DNA of 64,000 bases from Fredinandcohnia onubensis (GTDB lineage Bacteria > Bacillota > Bacilli > Bacillales > Bacillaceae_L), in NCBI RefSeq assembly GCF_031181385.1, contig NZ_JAPSKV010000002.1:372001-436000 (forward strand), given 5' to 3'. This document shows positions 35,843 through 44,703 of this stretch, in pieces. The notes below the pieces were generated by a model. It had not been told where the DNA came from. It ran no database searches and saw nothing but the letters and a program-made list of their open reading frames with translations. Numbering within the stretch: the stretch's first letter is position 1; each line of letters starts with the position of its first letter. A program made the position numbers and the translations under genes.

Positions 35843-36837
35843 TATAATAACTCCTTAACCAATAATTTATATACATTCAACCGTTTTTCTTGTGAATGTG
35901 GGATGCTACAAATCATTGCTTCGTCAAAGCCATATTCCTGCTGCTCTTGACGAAGCTTTTCAGCAATTGCTTTAGCAGATCCAACTACGTGAAGTTTTTT
36001 CCGATTTTCTTGTATCGTCATCCGTTCCGTTTCGGTTAACGGATAGTTTTGTGCTTCCTCTGGAGTTAAGACCTGTCCAAGCTTACCTCTCATCAACCAT
36101 AGACGCGCTATGTCATGTGGCAATGCTTCAAACTCAGCTTCCTCTTCGGTCTCAGCAACAGTCACCATGTATGAAACTGTAATCTCAGGCTTTTCCATAA
36201 AAACGGTTGGTTTAAATTCATCTTTATATAATCTTAGAATATCTTTAGTCATTTCCCCACTGAAAAACTGTGCAAAGGAATAACCAACACCCATTCTTCC
36301 TGCCATGACAGCACTGTTTCCAGTTGAACCTAATAACCATGCTTCAGGCAGTACAACTTGAGAAGGGGTTGCAATTGTATTTTTATAGAGTGGATGTTCA
36401 GGAACTTCGTCTTTAATCAATCGTAATGCAAGTTTAAATTTTTCATACATATTATTTACCAGTGGTTGGCGACCTTCAGACAATGCATAGATTGCGTATT
36501 GGTCCCCACCTGGTGCACGTCCAACACCAAAATCAATTCTTCCTGGAGAATATGAACTGAGTGTTTTGAACACTTCGGCAAGTTTTAGCGGTGAGTAATG
36601 CATCATCATGACTCCACCCGTTCCAATTCGAATCTGCTTTGTTTTCGCCGCCAAATGTGCAACAGAAATCTCAGGAGCAGAACTCGCATATGAGCCGGTT
36701 CCGTGATGCTCGGCCATCCACATCCGATGATATCCTAATGCATCCGCCAATATTGCAAGCTCCTCGGCTTTTTTCAATGCATCTGCAGGAGAATTTCCTT
36801 TCGTAATTGGCGCTTGGTCAAGAACACTTAATCTCAT
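35842..36837 (-). CDS. LLM-class flavin-dependent oxidoreductase (luciferase-like)
   Basis: 331 residues from the ATG preceded by AAAGGAG; an in-frame extension to 36963 would run through a repeat and is rejected. The bacterial luciferase-like fold is shown by MRLSVLDQAPITKG at the N-terminus, the AEHHG motif, GGVMMMHYSPLKLAE and FGVGRAPGG. These enzymes use reduced FMN to oxidise a substrate with O2. The FMN reductase gene lies 132 bases upstream on the same strand, so the pair makes a two-component flavin monooxygenase. The substrate is unknown. Confidence 0.88.
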   Translation of the reverse strand: MRLSVLDQAPITKGNSPADALKKAEELAILADALGYHRMWMAEHHGTGSYASSAPEISVAHLAAKTKQIRIGTGGVMMMHYSPLKLAEVFKTLSSYSPGRIDFGVGRAPGGDQYAIYALSEGRQPLVNNMYEKFKLALRLIKDEVPEHPLYKNTIATPSQVVLPEAWLLGSTGNSAVMAGRMGVGYSFAQFFSGEMTKDILRLYKDEFKPTVFMEKPEITVSYMVTVAETEEEAEFEALPHDIARLWLMRGKLGQVLTPEEAQNYPLTETERMTIQENRKKLHVVGSAKAIAEKLRQEQQEYGFDEAMICSIPHSQEKRLNVYKLLVKELL

Positions 36838-36896
36838 TTCTGTAGTCTCCTTTCTATGTTGTGGAACAGAATCATCGTTGTTTCGGTAAAATATAC

Positions 36897-36920
36897 TGGG
36901 ACGAGGGACTTGTCTGTCCC
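36897..36920. repeat. short GGGACA/TGTCCC repeat, copy 8
   Basis: TGGGACGAGGGACTTGTCTGTCCC between the FMN reductase and the luciferase-like gene; a single block of the dispersed element. Confidence 0.6.
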
Positions 36921-36928
36921 TAAAAATA

Positions 36929-36960
36929 AAGTGCCAGCTTCCATAATGAGGCCAGCACTT
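36929..36960 (-). terminator. weak hairpin after the FMN reductase gene
   Basis: AAGTGC / GCACTT stem with a long imperfect interior, followed on the minus strand by TTATTTTT. Possibly a partial terminator between the reductase and the monooxygenase. Confidence 0.45.
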
Positions 36961-36968
36961 CATATGTT

Positions 36969-37517
36969 TTAGTTTGTTTTTGCGAAATCGATAAATGTTT
37001 CGATTTTACTATCTAAGAAGCTTAGTGTTGATTCGTCAACGAATTGTCCTGTTTGTTCATCAACTTTTTGATGTACAGTGTTTATTAGAATCTCGTTAGC
37101 ACCTGGAGGTAGAATATTTGCCTGGATACCTGGGGCTACTAAAATATCACGTAAATGTAATTGGGCACGAATTGTTCCCATCATGCCCGGAGTAGCTCCA
37201 AGTGTCATAACAGGTTTGCCAATGAATACTTGCTCCACGCGTGATGTCCAGTCCAATGCATTTTTTAAGACACCAGGAACCGACCAGTTGTACTCAGGTG
37301 TAATAATAATGACACCGTCAGCATTGGCAATGGATGCTTTAAAATCCTTTACAACCTGTGGTGGATCTAATTCATCGTCCTGATTAAAATGAGGTAAAGC
37401 ACCGATGTCTGCGATTTGCATGTTCAGTTTGTCCTTATATCGTTCTTGCATGGTTTTAGCTACTTGCATATTAAACGAGTTTTTTCTTAAACTTCCTACG
37501 AGTGTTACGATGTTCAT
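36969..37517 (-). CDS. NADPH-dependent FMN reductase
   Basis: 182 residues, flavodoxin-like. GSLRKNSFNMQVAK at the N-terminus binds the FMN phosphate and TPEYNWSVPGVLKNALDW is the family signature. It reduces FMN with NADPH and probably supplies the luciferase-like monooxygenase downstream. The start ATG has a GGGAGGT site about 10 bases upstream. Quinone or azo reductase activity is an alternative common in this family. Confidence 0.88.
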   Translation of the reverse strand: MNIVTLVGSLRKNSFNMQVAKTMQERYKDKLNMQIADIGALPHFNQDDELDPPQVVKDFKASIANADGVIIITPEYNWSVPGVLKNALDWTSRVEQVFIGKPVMTLGATPGMMGTIRAQLHLRDILVAPGIQANILPPGANEILINTVHQKVDEQTGQFVDESTLSFLDSKIETFIDFAKTN

Positions 37518-37636
37518 TCCTTTTACCTCCCAAGAATTAAAAACATTAACACCTTCACATTATAGTAATTTGTTCCATTTTTCAAACACATTGCTCTACA
37601 AGCATCAACCAAGACACAAGTCATCCATTACAATCT

Positions 37637-37686
37637 AAAAACACCAGCCCCTCCCCCTTATCTAAGGGTAAGTGACTGGTGTTTTT
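37637..37686. terminator. AAACACCAG...CTGGTGTTT hairpin fused to a repeat copy
   Basis: AAAAACACCAG and CTGGTGTTTTT form an 11-bp stem with a long loop that contains AGCCCCTCCCCCTTAT. The same stem recurs at 39017-39063 and both are directly followed by a GGGAC repeat copy. Confidence 0.65.
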
Positions 37687-37722
37687 GGGACACAGGGACA
37701 GGTCCAATGTCCCAGGAAAAAT
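37686..37722. repeat. GGGACA/TGTCCC repeat, copy 9
   Basis: GGGACACAGGGACAGGTCC...ATGTCCC, then the tail AGGAAAAATATAGT, which is shared with copies 10 and 11. Confidence 0.7.
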
Positions 37723-37747
37723 ATAGTAGAAAATAAATTACTGTTCC

Positions 37748-38929
37748 TTATCTACCACAGCATTTTTTGAATTTTTTTCCGCTTCCGCAAGGACATGATG
37801 CATTTCTTCCTACTTTAACAGTAGTATTATTTACAGGATTCTCCTTTAAATTTCTCAGCTCAATTGATGTATGTCCTTTTAAAAACCATTCTTTTGTGTT
37901 GTTCATCAAATTAACGACTTTATCTACAAGAGCTTGAAGTGATTCTTCACTATCAAATACAAGAACACCACTCATATATTGTAAAATATCATTAAGACTC
38001 TGACCTATCCTAGTTGCGTATACACATTCTTCAACAATGCTGTCTGCATCTAGTTTTTGAGTCTCAAAGTTTTGATTAATAAAGTTAACTAATTGTATAT
38101 AACTCAGATTTCGATCAACATAACCGGGTTCACCAGCTTTAAGTAGCTGTTCTTTTGTAAATGGATAAAAAGGTACATCTTTTCTAGCTTGATGTTCGTA
38201 TTTCACCCTTTTTGGATCAAACACTCTCCGGTTCGAATATCCCACATCATCACTAACTATTCCTTTTTTATAAGAATTAGAGTCATGAAGAACTTGAATA
38301 TAATCATGAAGTCTCAATGGTTCTTTTATATAGTTTTCTATCATTTGGCTCAATTCTGCAACAGTTAAAGTACCATAATAATACAAAAGACCGTGGGTAA
38401 TCTTGATCCACTCTGTATTTCGCTTTATGAGCCCTCTAAAATGTAGGTCTCTTTCTAAGATTAATATTTCATCAATTAGCTCATCTGGAATGGCTACTAC
38501 CCTTTTTCCATTTAAACTTCCAGTAAAAAGCATACCTGTTTTCCGAAAGTACATAATCTGGTCATTTTCCAATTCAGGTGCATGTAGATAGCCACCATTA
38601 CGAGCTATTTTAACGAGTAGGGAAAAACGTTCAACATCCCATTGACTGCATACATTTTTCAAAAGCCCTGGTATTTCTTGTTGGAATAATGCGATGAGGT
38701 CCGCCTTCTTTAAACTGCTAGCATTCTTTATTTCTAAATACCTTCTAATGTCATCTAACTCGTATTTCGCGTATGAACTCAATGCCTCATCTAAACGAAA
38801 AGGAACCTTTATTTCACTCCAATATTTCTGATCATGTTTTTCTTCTTGCTTCAAAGTATCCTGTCTTATTCTTTCTAGGGCTTGTCCTAATGCTTTTTCT
38901 AATTGTTTATTACTTTTTACATCTTTCAT
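37748..38929 (-). CDS. SEC-C motif protein with a Rho-N/SAP-like segment
   Basis: 393 residues from the ATG behind GGAGG at 38929; an open frame upstream to 39037 reads through a repeat and is rejected. The C-terminal SEC-C motif (CPCGSGKKFKKCC) binds one zinc, as in SecA and many Bacillus orphan proteins. Residues about 55-95 hold a Rho_N/SAP-like helical unit (YELDDIRRYLEIKNASSLKKADLIAL). The middle is a long helical region of unknown function. It stands alone between two composite hairpin/repeat elements. A DNA- or protein-binding adaptor is possible. Confidence 0.8.
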   Translation of the reverse strand: MKDVKSNKQLEKALGQALERIRQDTLKQEEKHDQKYWSEIKVPFRLDEALSSYAKYELDDIRRYLEIKNASSLKKADLIALFQQEIPGLLKNVCSQWDVERFSLLVKIARNGGYLHAPELENDQIMYFRKTGMLFTGSLNGKRVVAIPDELIDEILILERDLHFRGLIKRNTEWIKITHGLLYYYGTLTVAELSQMIENYIKEPLRLHDYIQVLHDSNSYKKGIVSDDVGYSNRRVFDPKRVKYEHQARKDVPFYPFTKEQLLKAGEPGYVDRNLSYIQLVNFINQNFETQKLDADSIVEECVYATRIGQSLNDILQYMSGVLVFDSEESLQALVDKVVNLMNNTKEWFLKGHTSIELRNLKENPVNNTTVKVGRNASCPCGSGKKFKKCCGR

Positions 38930-39016
38930 TCTAAAACCTCCACAATCTATTACATTATACAAAGAATAAAACACATTGACAAAAAAGCGTTCCGCCTCCC
39001 AGAAAAGCACACGCAA

Positions 39017-39063
39017 AAAACACCAGCAACTATCCAACTATCAGGATTAGTGACTGGTGTTTT
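39017..39063. terminator. second AAAACACCAG...CTGGTGTTTT hairpin
   Basis: The same arms as 37637-37686 with a different loop (AACTATCCAACTATCAGG), again followed by a GGGAC repeat copy. The pair flanks the SEC-C gene in direct orientation. Confidence 0.6.
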
Positions 39064-39149
39064 CGGGACTAATGGCGTGGGTCGCAGGGACCGGCCCCTT
39101 GTCCCAGGAAAAATATGGTGGGCGAGGGACCTGTCCCTCTGACCCTATT
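39064..39149. repeat. GGGACA/TGTCCC palindromic repeat, copy 10
   Basis: Three blocks: CGGGACTAATGG, GCAGGGACCGGCCCC...TTGTCCC and GCGAGGGACCTGTCCC, linked by AGGAAAAATATGGTGGG. It overlaps the stop of the UroD-like gene at 39145. Confidence 0.75.
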
Positions 39150-40086
39150 GCCAGGATTCTTCGTTGCAGATGATTGAGGTTTTTTCTTGTAGTTCACTTA
39201 GGTTTATTTCTATATCAAGTGGTTGGCTAGATGATAGGAACATTCTTCTTTTTTTGTTTTCTTTCCATAGTGAGGTTAACTGAGATAGATCCAATGTGTT
39301 TTCCCATATGGATGGCGCAAATGCAATGCCTTTGATTTTAATAGAAGTTGAATTAGTAATGAATTCCTGCGACCCCACAATAACATCTGGCAAATGGTTT
39401 GTTGATTCAATTGAATTGATATCAGATGATAACCGCAAAATGCCAAAGATGTTGTAAAATTTAATGACGTTAAAGAGAGGTTTATATACATCCTTACATT
39501 CCTCCCATAAAGCAGAATCCAATAGGTCTTCATTAATAAGGATTCCGTCAACCTTTGCGTCGCCAAAAGCTTTACATAGCCCAATCATAGCTTGTGTTAT
39601 TTCTGAAGCTCGTTTTTTCATTAATCCTATATCTTGATTGATATTTTCTCCATATAGGGTTTTAAGAATAGTGACTGGACCAGTTATCGTTGCAATTATA
39701 GGTAATTCTTTCCCTTGAACTTTAACCAATCGTTCCACCACTTCTTTTACAACTGGTATTCTTCCGCTTTCCAAAAAGTCGGATGATAATATTTCCTGCG
39801 AGATAGGTACTTCTATTACACTTGGCATTTCTTGTTCTTTCCATTCGAGCACTCCACCAAGCGCCTCTACCTCTAAAGAAGGGTCTAACGGTAAAATAAT
39901 TGCATCATAGCTTAGAAGTTTTTGAGTATTTACTAATGCCGAATAAAAAGTATTCGCATCTTGTAAGATTGAAGGAATTGAAACTTGATCCACTTTTGTG
40001 ATATACGTACCTACCAATGGGAGAAAAGGAGGTCGAGGGACAGCCCGACCTTTAAAAAATTTTTGAACTAATTCTTTTTTATCCAT
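39145..40086 (-). CDS. uroporphyrinogen decarboxylase-like (MtaA/CmuA) protein, last gene of the apc-like operon
   Basis: 313 residues (about 35 kDa). The fold looks like the UroD/cobalamin methyltransferase barrel (YDAIILPLDPSLEVEALGGVLEW, then a GPVTILKTLYG turn and DGILINEDLL), but key heme-pathway residues are not evident, so heme synthesis is not implied. It follows the HyuB-like gene by 24 bases. In the acetophenone carboxylase operon as I remember it, the fifth subunit is about 34 kDa and sits in this position. A homologous role is inferred from order and size only. Confidence 0.6.
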   Translation of the reverse strand: MDKKELVQKFFKGRAVPRPPFLPLVGTYITKVDQVSIPSILQDANTFYSALVNTQKLLSYDAIILPLDPSLEVEALGGVLEWKEQEMPSVIEVPISQEILSSDFLESGRIPVVKEVVERLVKVQGKELPIIATITGPVTILKTLYGENINQDIGLMKKRASEITQAMIGLCKAFGDAKVDGILINEDLLDSALWEECKDVYKPLFNVIKFYNIFGILRLSSDINSIESTNHLPDVIVGSQEFITNSTSIKIKGIAFAPSIWENTLDLSQLTSLWKENKKRRMFLSSSQPLDIEINLSELQEKTSIICNEESWQ

Positions 40087-40110
40087 GGAACAACTCCTTA
40101 ATATGAAAAG

Positions 40111-42162
40111 TTACATACGGACAATTTGTCGTAAAGGCTCTGCATTCGGCCAGCTACCATAGTAAATAAGTGCTTCTTCAGGTGGTTGCTTTGTGGACCA
40201 CTCAACCATAAATTCATCGTATCTTTTTCCTCTACCTAAACGATCCTTCCTTTCCGCTTCTCTTAGCTTTTCAGTCTTCTCCTTATCTAAAGTTAGCGTT
40301 TCGGGATCATAGGAAACTTTGTAGATATTTTGGGCTACCCAATCTGAAATGAGTTCATCCTTTAAGTCCTTGATAACATTTTCCGGATCACGATCAAGTA
40401 CATCACCATAGCCACCACCACCAGTTGAATTAGCTACATAAATATCACCATCCATGACAGGTGCGGCGGGACGTGGTGCACGCTCAACCACATAATCCCC
40501 ATCAATAGAGCGATTTTTCACAAGGTCTGTCGTGTTAACAGGAATATCTGCATCCCCATTTTTCATCTTCTCAAAATAGTTTGCATTTACAATCTTAATA
40601 CCTGGATGTGACGGAGGAGGATATCCACCAAATAACCCTTGTGTGATTGGAACTTTGTGATGCTTAATAATCGATTGGTACACTAAGAATGGAACGCCTT
40701 TTACAGCCCATGCTACGTTAGTTCCTGCCCCACCTCGATACTTTCCAAATCCTCCAGAATCCTTCCAATGCTTAAAATATAAATGGACATGTGGTTGCTC
40801 ATTTTCCATATCTTCTACATCTGGAGCTTTCCCCCACCAGCCCCAAGGGAATCCAAAGGAGTTATCTCCATCACGATGAGTTCTGGCTCCACTACCCTCA
40901 CTGTTCAATACGTTCGCAAGCATATCCGCAAATGGGACACCCCATTGGTTTTGGCCAGCGATAACGACAGCACAACCACCGGCCCCGTAACCACTTGTTG
41001 AAAGTTCTTTTACACCACTAGCGTATAGCATTTTCGCAAATGCATTAGACACTGTTGATAACACACAGCTATTTGTAATCGGTGAATTGGCTACCGATGC
41101 ATCGACATTTGCGTTTAAAAACGTACCTTGTGGAACAATTACCTTAATTGATGAGAAGATACCTGATGATGTTGGTAAGTCTGCAAAAGGTACTCCAAAT
41201 AGATAGATTGCGATATGGGCACGTACGATGTGCATAAAACTATTAAATGAACCATCATTCTCAGGTGAAGAACCTGTAAAGTCAAATGTAAGTGAGTCGC
41301 CCTCTTTTGTTAGTGTTAGTTGACAACGCATCAATGAATCGGCTGTTCCCATTGTATCCATGAAAGAAACTGAACGATATACACCATCTTGCCAACTTGA
41401 AATACGTTTACGGGCTCCTTCCTCGGCTACAATTAACATTTTTCTCATTACACCAACAACCAGATTTACTCCTTTTTTCTCTATGAGTTGTTGGACACGA
41501 ATACGCAAACGGTCACATGCAGCAACACGTGCTTTGGTATCAATGATCTGCATTCGTGGCGCTCTTGAAACCATGTTTGCCATCATATTTAACATGTCAT
41601 TTCGAATTTGATAGTTTTCACCAATTTTGATTGGTGGCAATTTCATCCCTTCGTCTGCACGAGACTTCGCTGTTAGTGGCATACCACCTGGTTCAATCGC
41701 ACCTGTTTCAGGCTGATGTACCGCTGCTGCAGCCCATGCAATAAGCTCACCTTCATGGAAAATTGGCATGACCGCCACTTGGTCTGGATTATGAACCCCT
41801 CCATAAAGGGCCTCATTCGCATAGAATATATCCCCTTCATTTATACCAATTGTAGGATCGTCCTTATAATACTTAAGAATATATTTAATTCCAATTTGAG
41901 TAGTAACAGCGTGCAGATAAACGCCGCAGTAGGCCGCTACCAGGTCACCTTTTGCCGTATATAAACCTACGACGATATCGCCTGAGTGAAGCATCGAGGA
42001 AACTCCGATTTTCGTTAAGACCTCTTTTGCTTCTAGCACCAATTGGTTTAACTTTTCACTATAAATCTCATATTCACCAGACATTAAACTCTCAAGGGCA
42101 GTTTGTTCAAATTCATCTATTGGTTCTGGATGGATTCGTTCATTAATTCCGAAATCAATCAT
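40111..42162 (-). CDS. HyuB-family carboxylase subunit (Apc4/AcxB-like)
   Basis: 683 residues (about 75 kDa), hydantoinase B family. Recognisable segments are the N-terminal SMLHSGDIVVGLYTAKGDLV, the SPENDGSFNS turn in FDFTGSSP, and the C-terminal GGGGYGDVLDRDPE end shared by HyuB-type proteins. In ketone carboxylases this subunit binds the metal and carries the carboxylation site. It overlaps the HyuA-like gene upstream by four bases (ATGA), so translation is coupled. It is part of the five-gene run 39145-46737. Confidence 0.88.
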   Translation of the reverse strand: MIDFGINERIHPEPIDEFEQTALESLMSGEYEIYSEKLNQLVLEAKEVLTKIGVSSMLHSGDIVVGLYTAKGDLVAAYCGVYLHAVTTQIGIKYILKYYKDDPTIGINEGDIFYANEALYGGVHNPDQVAVMPIFHEGELIAWAAAAVHQPETGAIEPGGMPLTAKSRADEGMKLPPIKIGENYQIRNDMLNMMANMVSRAPRMQIIDTKARVAACDRLRIRVQQLIEKKGVNLVVGVMRKMLIVAEEGARKRISSWQDGVYRSVSFMDTMGTADSLMRCQLTLTKEGDSLTFDFTGSSPENDGSFNSFMHIVRAHIAIYLFGVPFADLPTSSGIFSSIKVIVPQGTFLNANVDASVANSPITNSCVLSTVSNAFAKMLYASGVKELSTSGYGAGGCAVVIAGQNQWGVPFADMLANVLNSEGSGARTHRDGDNSFGFPWGWWGKAPDVEDMENEQPHVHLYFKHWKDSGGFGKYRGGAGTNVAWAVKGVPFLVYQSIIKHHKVPITQGLFGGYPPPSHPGIKIVNANYFEKMKNGDADIPVNTTDLVKNRSIDGDYVVERAPRPAAPVMDGDIYVANSTGGGGYGDVLDRDPENVIKDLKDELISDWVAQNIYKVSYDPETLTLDKEKTEKLREAERKDRLGRGKRYDEFMVEWSTKQPPEEALIYYGSWPNAEPLRQIVRM

Positions 42163-44324
42163 GCCGTTACCCCCTCAACCGTTTTCTTTTCGATTAATCC
42201 ATTTAAATATTGGTCAACTGTATAAACAACATTAGGTGGTAAAACAACAGTTGTATGTGGTGATTCGATTAACGCTGGACCCTCAATTTTATTACCACTT
42301 CTTAATTCCTCTAGTTGATATATGTTTGTATCTACAAACCCACCAAGTTCCGGCCAGTATGCTTTTCGAGTTCCTTTAACAGCATGGCTAGCATCTTCAC
42401 CTGAAACTTCATTTTGAATAAAATTAAATTTCTCTTGTGGAACAATTGCTTTTAGAACAACATTCTCAATTTCGACTCCGCCCTCAGGATAAACAGCAAT
42501 AGAGCTGTACGCATTAGAGTATTCTTCAGTAAAACTATCCCATAGATTTTGAATATCATGAGGACTATTTAAGAATAGGCTAGGTGATACGGCCCTCTTA
42601 ATATTAAGCTGACCACCATATTTCATATCTAATTCTAATTGATATTGAATATCCTCAGGATCGAATCCTTCACCCGTTATATCTCGGATGGCTTTTTCCT
42701 GTAGATTACGGACGACTGAATTAAGAGATTCATAGTCTGTTAAAAATTTCTTTGTGCCAGGCTCAAGAAGAATGATGTGTTGGGATTGTTCATAAATGTG
42801 CATGATGTCCATCATAGATGATGAAAAGGCACAGAATACAGGTGATTGCTGTAAAACAACCGTTTTTGGAATATCTGCCTCAAATCCAAAACCTGCACCA
42901 TGTACAGGCCCGCCACCTCCTAAAGCAAACAGCACGAAATCTTTAGGGTCATTTCCTTGAAGAGATGTTTCTTTTTGGATAATATTTGCCATGTTCCCGT
43001 CACAAACTTTTTTAATGAGATAAGCTGCTTCATAAACATCTACACCTAATGGCTTTGCAATTTTTTCTTCAATCACGTGTTTTGCTTTTTCAATATTTAG
43101 CGTTAAGTTTCCACCATGAAAATAATCTGGATTTAGATAACCTAATACAAGGTCTGCATCTGTCACCGTTGGCTCCGTTCCACCTTGATCGTAGGCTACA
43201 GGCCCAGGAAAACTACCTGCACTACGAGGACCAACCTCTAGTCGACCTCCGAGTACATCATTAATCCATGCAATTGAGCCTCCACCTGTTCCAATCGATT
43301 TACTTTCTAACATGGTCATATCAACTAGCCAACGATCAATAACTGGTTTAAATTGATAATTGTTTGTTTCTCCGTCTACAACTAGCCCAATATCAAAACT
43401 CGTGCCGCCCATATCCGTAACAACTATATTAGGATAGTCATATAACTTACCTATTTGATTACTACCAATGATCCCAGCAACTGGCCCTCCATTATACGTA
43501 TTAACTGCAGATGTACGGAAAACCTCTGCCATTCCTCCAGTATTATGAACCATTAGAAGTGGATTCTTGTACCCTAAATCGCGTAGTTCATCTCCAATAT
43601 TCGATAATTCTTCAGCCATCGCCTGGTGAAGATAGGCGTTTAAGATGGCCATATTGGAACGAGTATACTCATATCTCTTAGGCATAACCTCACTTGAAAG
43701 AACAACTGGCATATTCCCGAGGTAATACTCTGGATATTCTTCTTCAATGAGCTCCTTAATTCTTTTTTCATGAACAGAATTTTTAAACGACCATAAAGTA
43801 GATACAACAAACCCCATTACTCCCTGATCAACTAAATATTGCAGTTTATCTTTAAAATCTTCTTCATCAAGTGGACGAATTACTTCCCCCGTATAATCAA
43901 TTCGCTCTTTTACTCCTACAACATTTTCTCTCGGAATTAACGGAATCGGCTTGCTAACTTCGGCAATTTTCCTACTTTCTAATGAACTAATTCCATCTTG
44001 CCATTGGCTTCCCTTTCCGATATAAAGCATATCTTCATATCCCTCAGTTGTAATAAATCCAAGCTTTGGCCCTTTTCGTTCGATTAGCTTATTCATCGCA
44101 ACTGTAGTAGAATAACGAATCATGTCCGTTTCTTCCAATAATTCGTCAAGATCTAAGTCAAGGAGATCAGCTCCATTTTCAATCGCTTTAATAAAACCGA
44201 CTGATAAATCATATCCAGTCGTTGGACTCTTAGAAATAACGGATTGGTCTCCGTATCGAATAAAGCAATCTGTGAATGTACCACCGATATCAATATCGAT
44301 TGTCGCCCTAATTTTTGTTGTCAT
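42159..44324 (-). CDS. HyuA-family ATP-dependent carboxylase subunit (Apc3-like)
   Basis: 721 residues (about 79 kDa), hydantoinase A / N-methylhydantoinase family. The N-terminal phosphate loop is IDIDIGGTFTD; the actin-like ATPase signature VVTDMGGTSFDIGL and the FALGGGGPVHG region follow. In ketone carboxylases the HyuA-type subunits phosphorylate bicarbonate and/or the enolised ketone. It has good AAAGGAGG spacing and is coupled to the small subunit gene upstream (14 bases). A second HyuA-like gene lies two genes upstream. Confidence 0.88.
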   Translation of the reverse strand: MTTKIRATIDIDIGGTFTDCFIRYGDQSVISKSPTTGYDLSVGFIKAIENGADLLDLDLDELLEETDMIRYSTTVAMNKLIERKGPKLGFITTEGYEDMLYIGKGSQWQDGISSLESRKIAEVSKPIPLIPRENVVGVKERIDYTGEVIRPLDEEDFKDKLQYLVDQGVMGFVVSTLWSFKNSVHEKRIKELIEEEYPEYYLGNMPVVLSSEVMPKRYEYTRSNMAILNAYLHQAMAEELSNIGDELRDLGYKNPLLMVHNTGGMAEVFRTSAVNTYNGGPVAGIIGSNQIGKLYDYPNIVVTDMGGTSFDIGLVVDGETNNYQFKPVIDRWLVDMTMLESKSIGTGGGSIAWINDVLGGRLEVGPRSAGSFPGPVAYDQGGTEPTVTDADLVLGYLNPDYFHGGNLTLNIEKAKHVIEEKIAKPLGVDVYEAAYLIKKVCDGNMANIIQKETSLQGNDPKDFVLFALGGGGPVHGAGFGFEADIPKTVVLQQSPVFCAFSSSMMDIMHIYEQSQHIILLEPGTKKFLTDYESLNSVVRNLQEKAIRDITGEGFDPEDIQYQLELDMKYGGQLNIKRAVSPSLFLNSPHDIQNLWDSFTEEYSNAYSSIAVYPEGGVEIENVVLKAIVPQEKFNFIQNEVSGEDASHAVKGTRKAYWPELGGFVDTNIYQLEELRSGNKIEGPALIESPHTTVVLPPNVVYTVDQYLNGLIEKKTVEGVTA

Positions 44325-44338
44325 TTGTATTTCCTCCT

Positions 44339-44701
44339 TTACACATTCTTAAATACTTTCTTCTGTTGTCTTTCCTCTTCAATAGCTTTTTGTTTTAATG
44401 ATTCTAGGTCTATTTGAATGTCATGTGTAATCGGATGTCCATATGCTAAGACTTCTGTTTCTACCAACGTACCGCAGCCAGGACAATAAAATTCAACTAA
44501 ACGAACCCAATTCGCATCAGGAGAAAATGTGTAATCACCTTCTACATGTGGTTGATGAATTTCACTTGGGTCACGATCATAAATGAGGCAACCTTTCTTA
44601 TAATTCTCATGTGCTGAATTCAATTCATGATCACATTTATCACATACCCAAACTTCCTCCTGTAAATCCACGGCAATATACTCAGTTATTTTTCTTCTCA
44701 T
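44339..44701 (-). CDS. acetone/acetophenone carboxylase small subunit-like zinc-ribbon protein
   Basis: 120 residues (about 14 kDa). Two CxxC knuckles (VCDKCDHELN and YCPGCGTLVE) form a zinc ribbon; IYDRDPSEIHQPHVEG lies between. It resembles the gamma subunit of acetone carboxylase and the 15-kDa subunit of acetophenone carboxylase. Its start lies two bases after the upstream HyuA-like stop, with the ribosome site inside that gene, indicating a translationally coupled operon. Probably it bridges or stabilises the large subunits. Confidence 0.75.
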   Translation of the reverse strand: MRRKITEYIAVDLQEEVWVCDKCDHELNSAHENYKKGCLIYDRDPSEIHQPHVEGDYTFSPDANWVRLVEFYCPGCGTLVETEVLAYGHPITHDIQIDLESLKQKAIEEERQQKKVFKNV

Positions 44702-44703
44702 CC

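Noticed and set aside
38930-39037. Upstream extension of the SEC-C protein
   Set aside because: It reads into the composite hairpin/repeat region; GGAGG is correctly placed for the ATG at 38929.
39145-40086. Heme-pathway uroporphyrinogen decarboxylase (HemE)
   Set aside because: The gene lies in a carboxylase operon, there are no other heme genes, and the HemE signature at the N-terminus is not evident.
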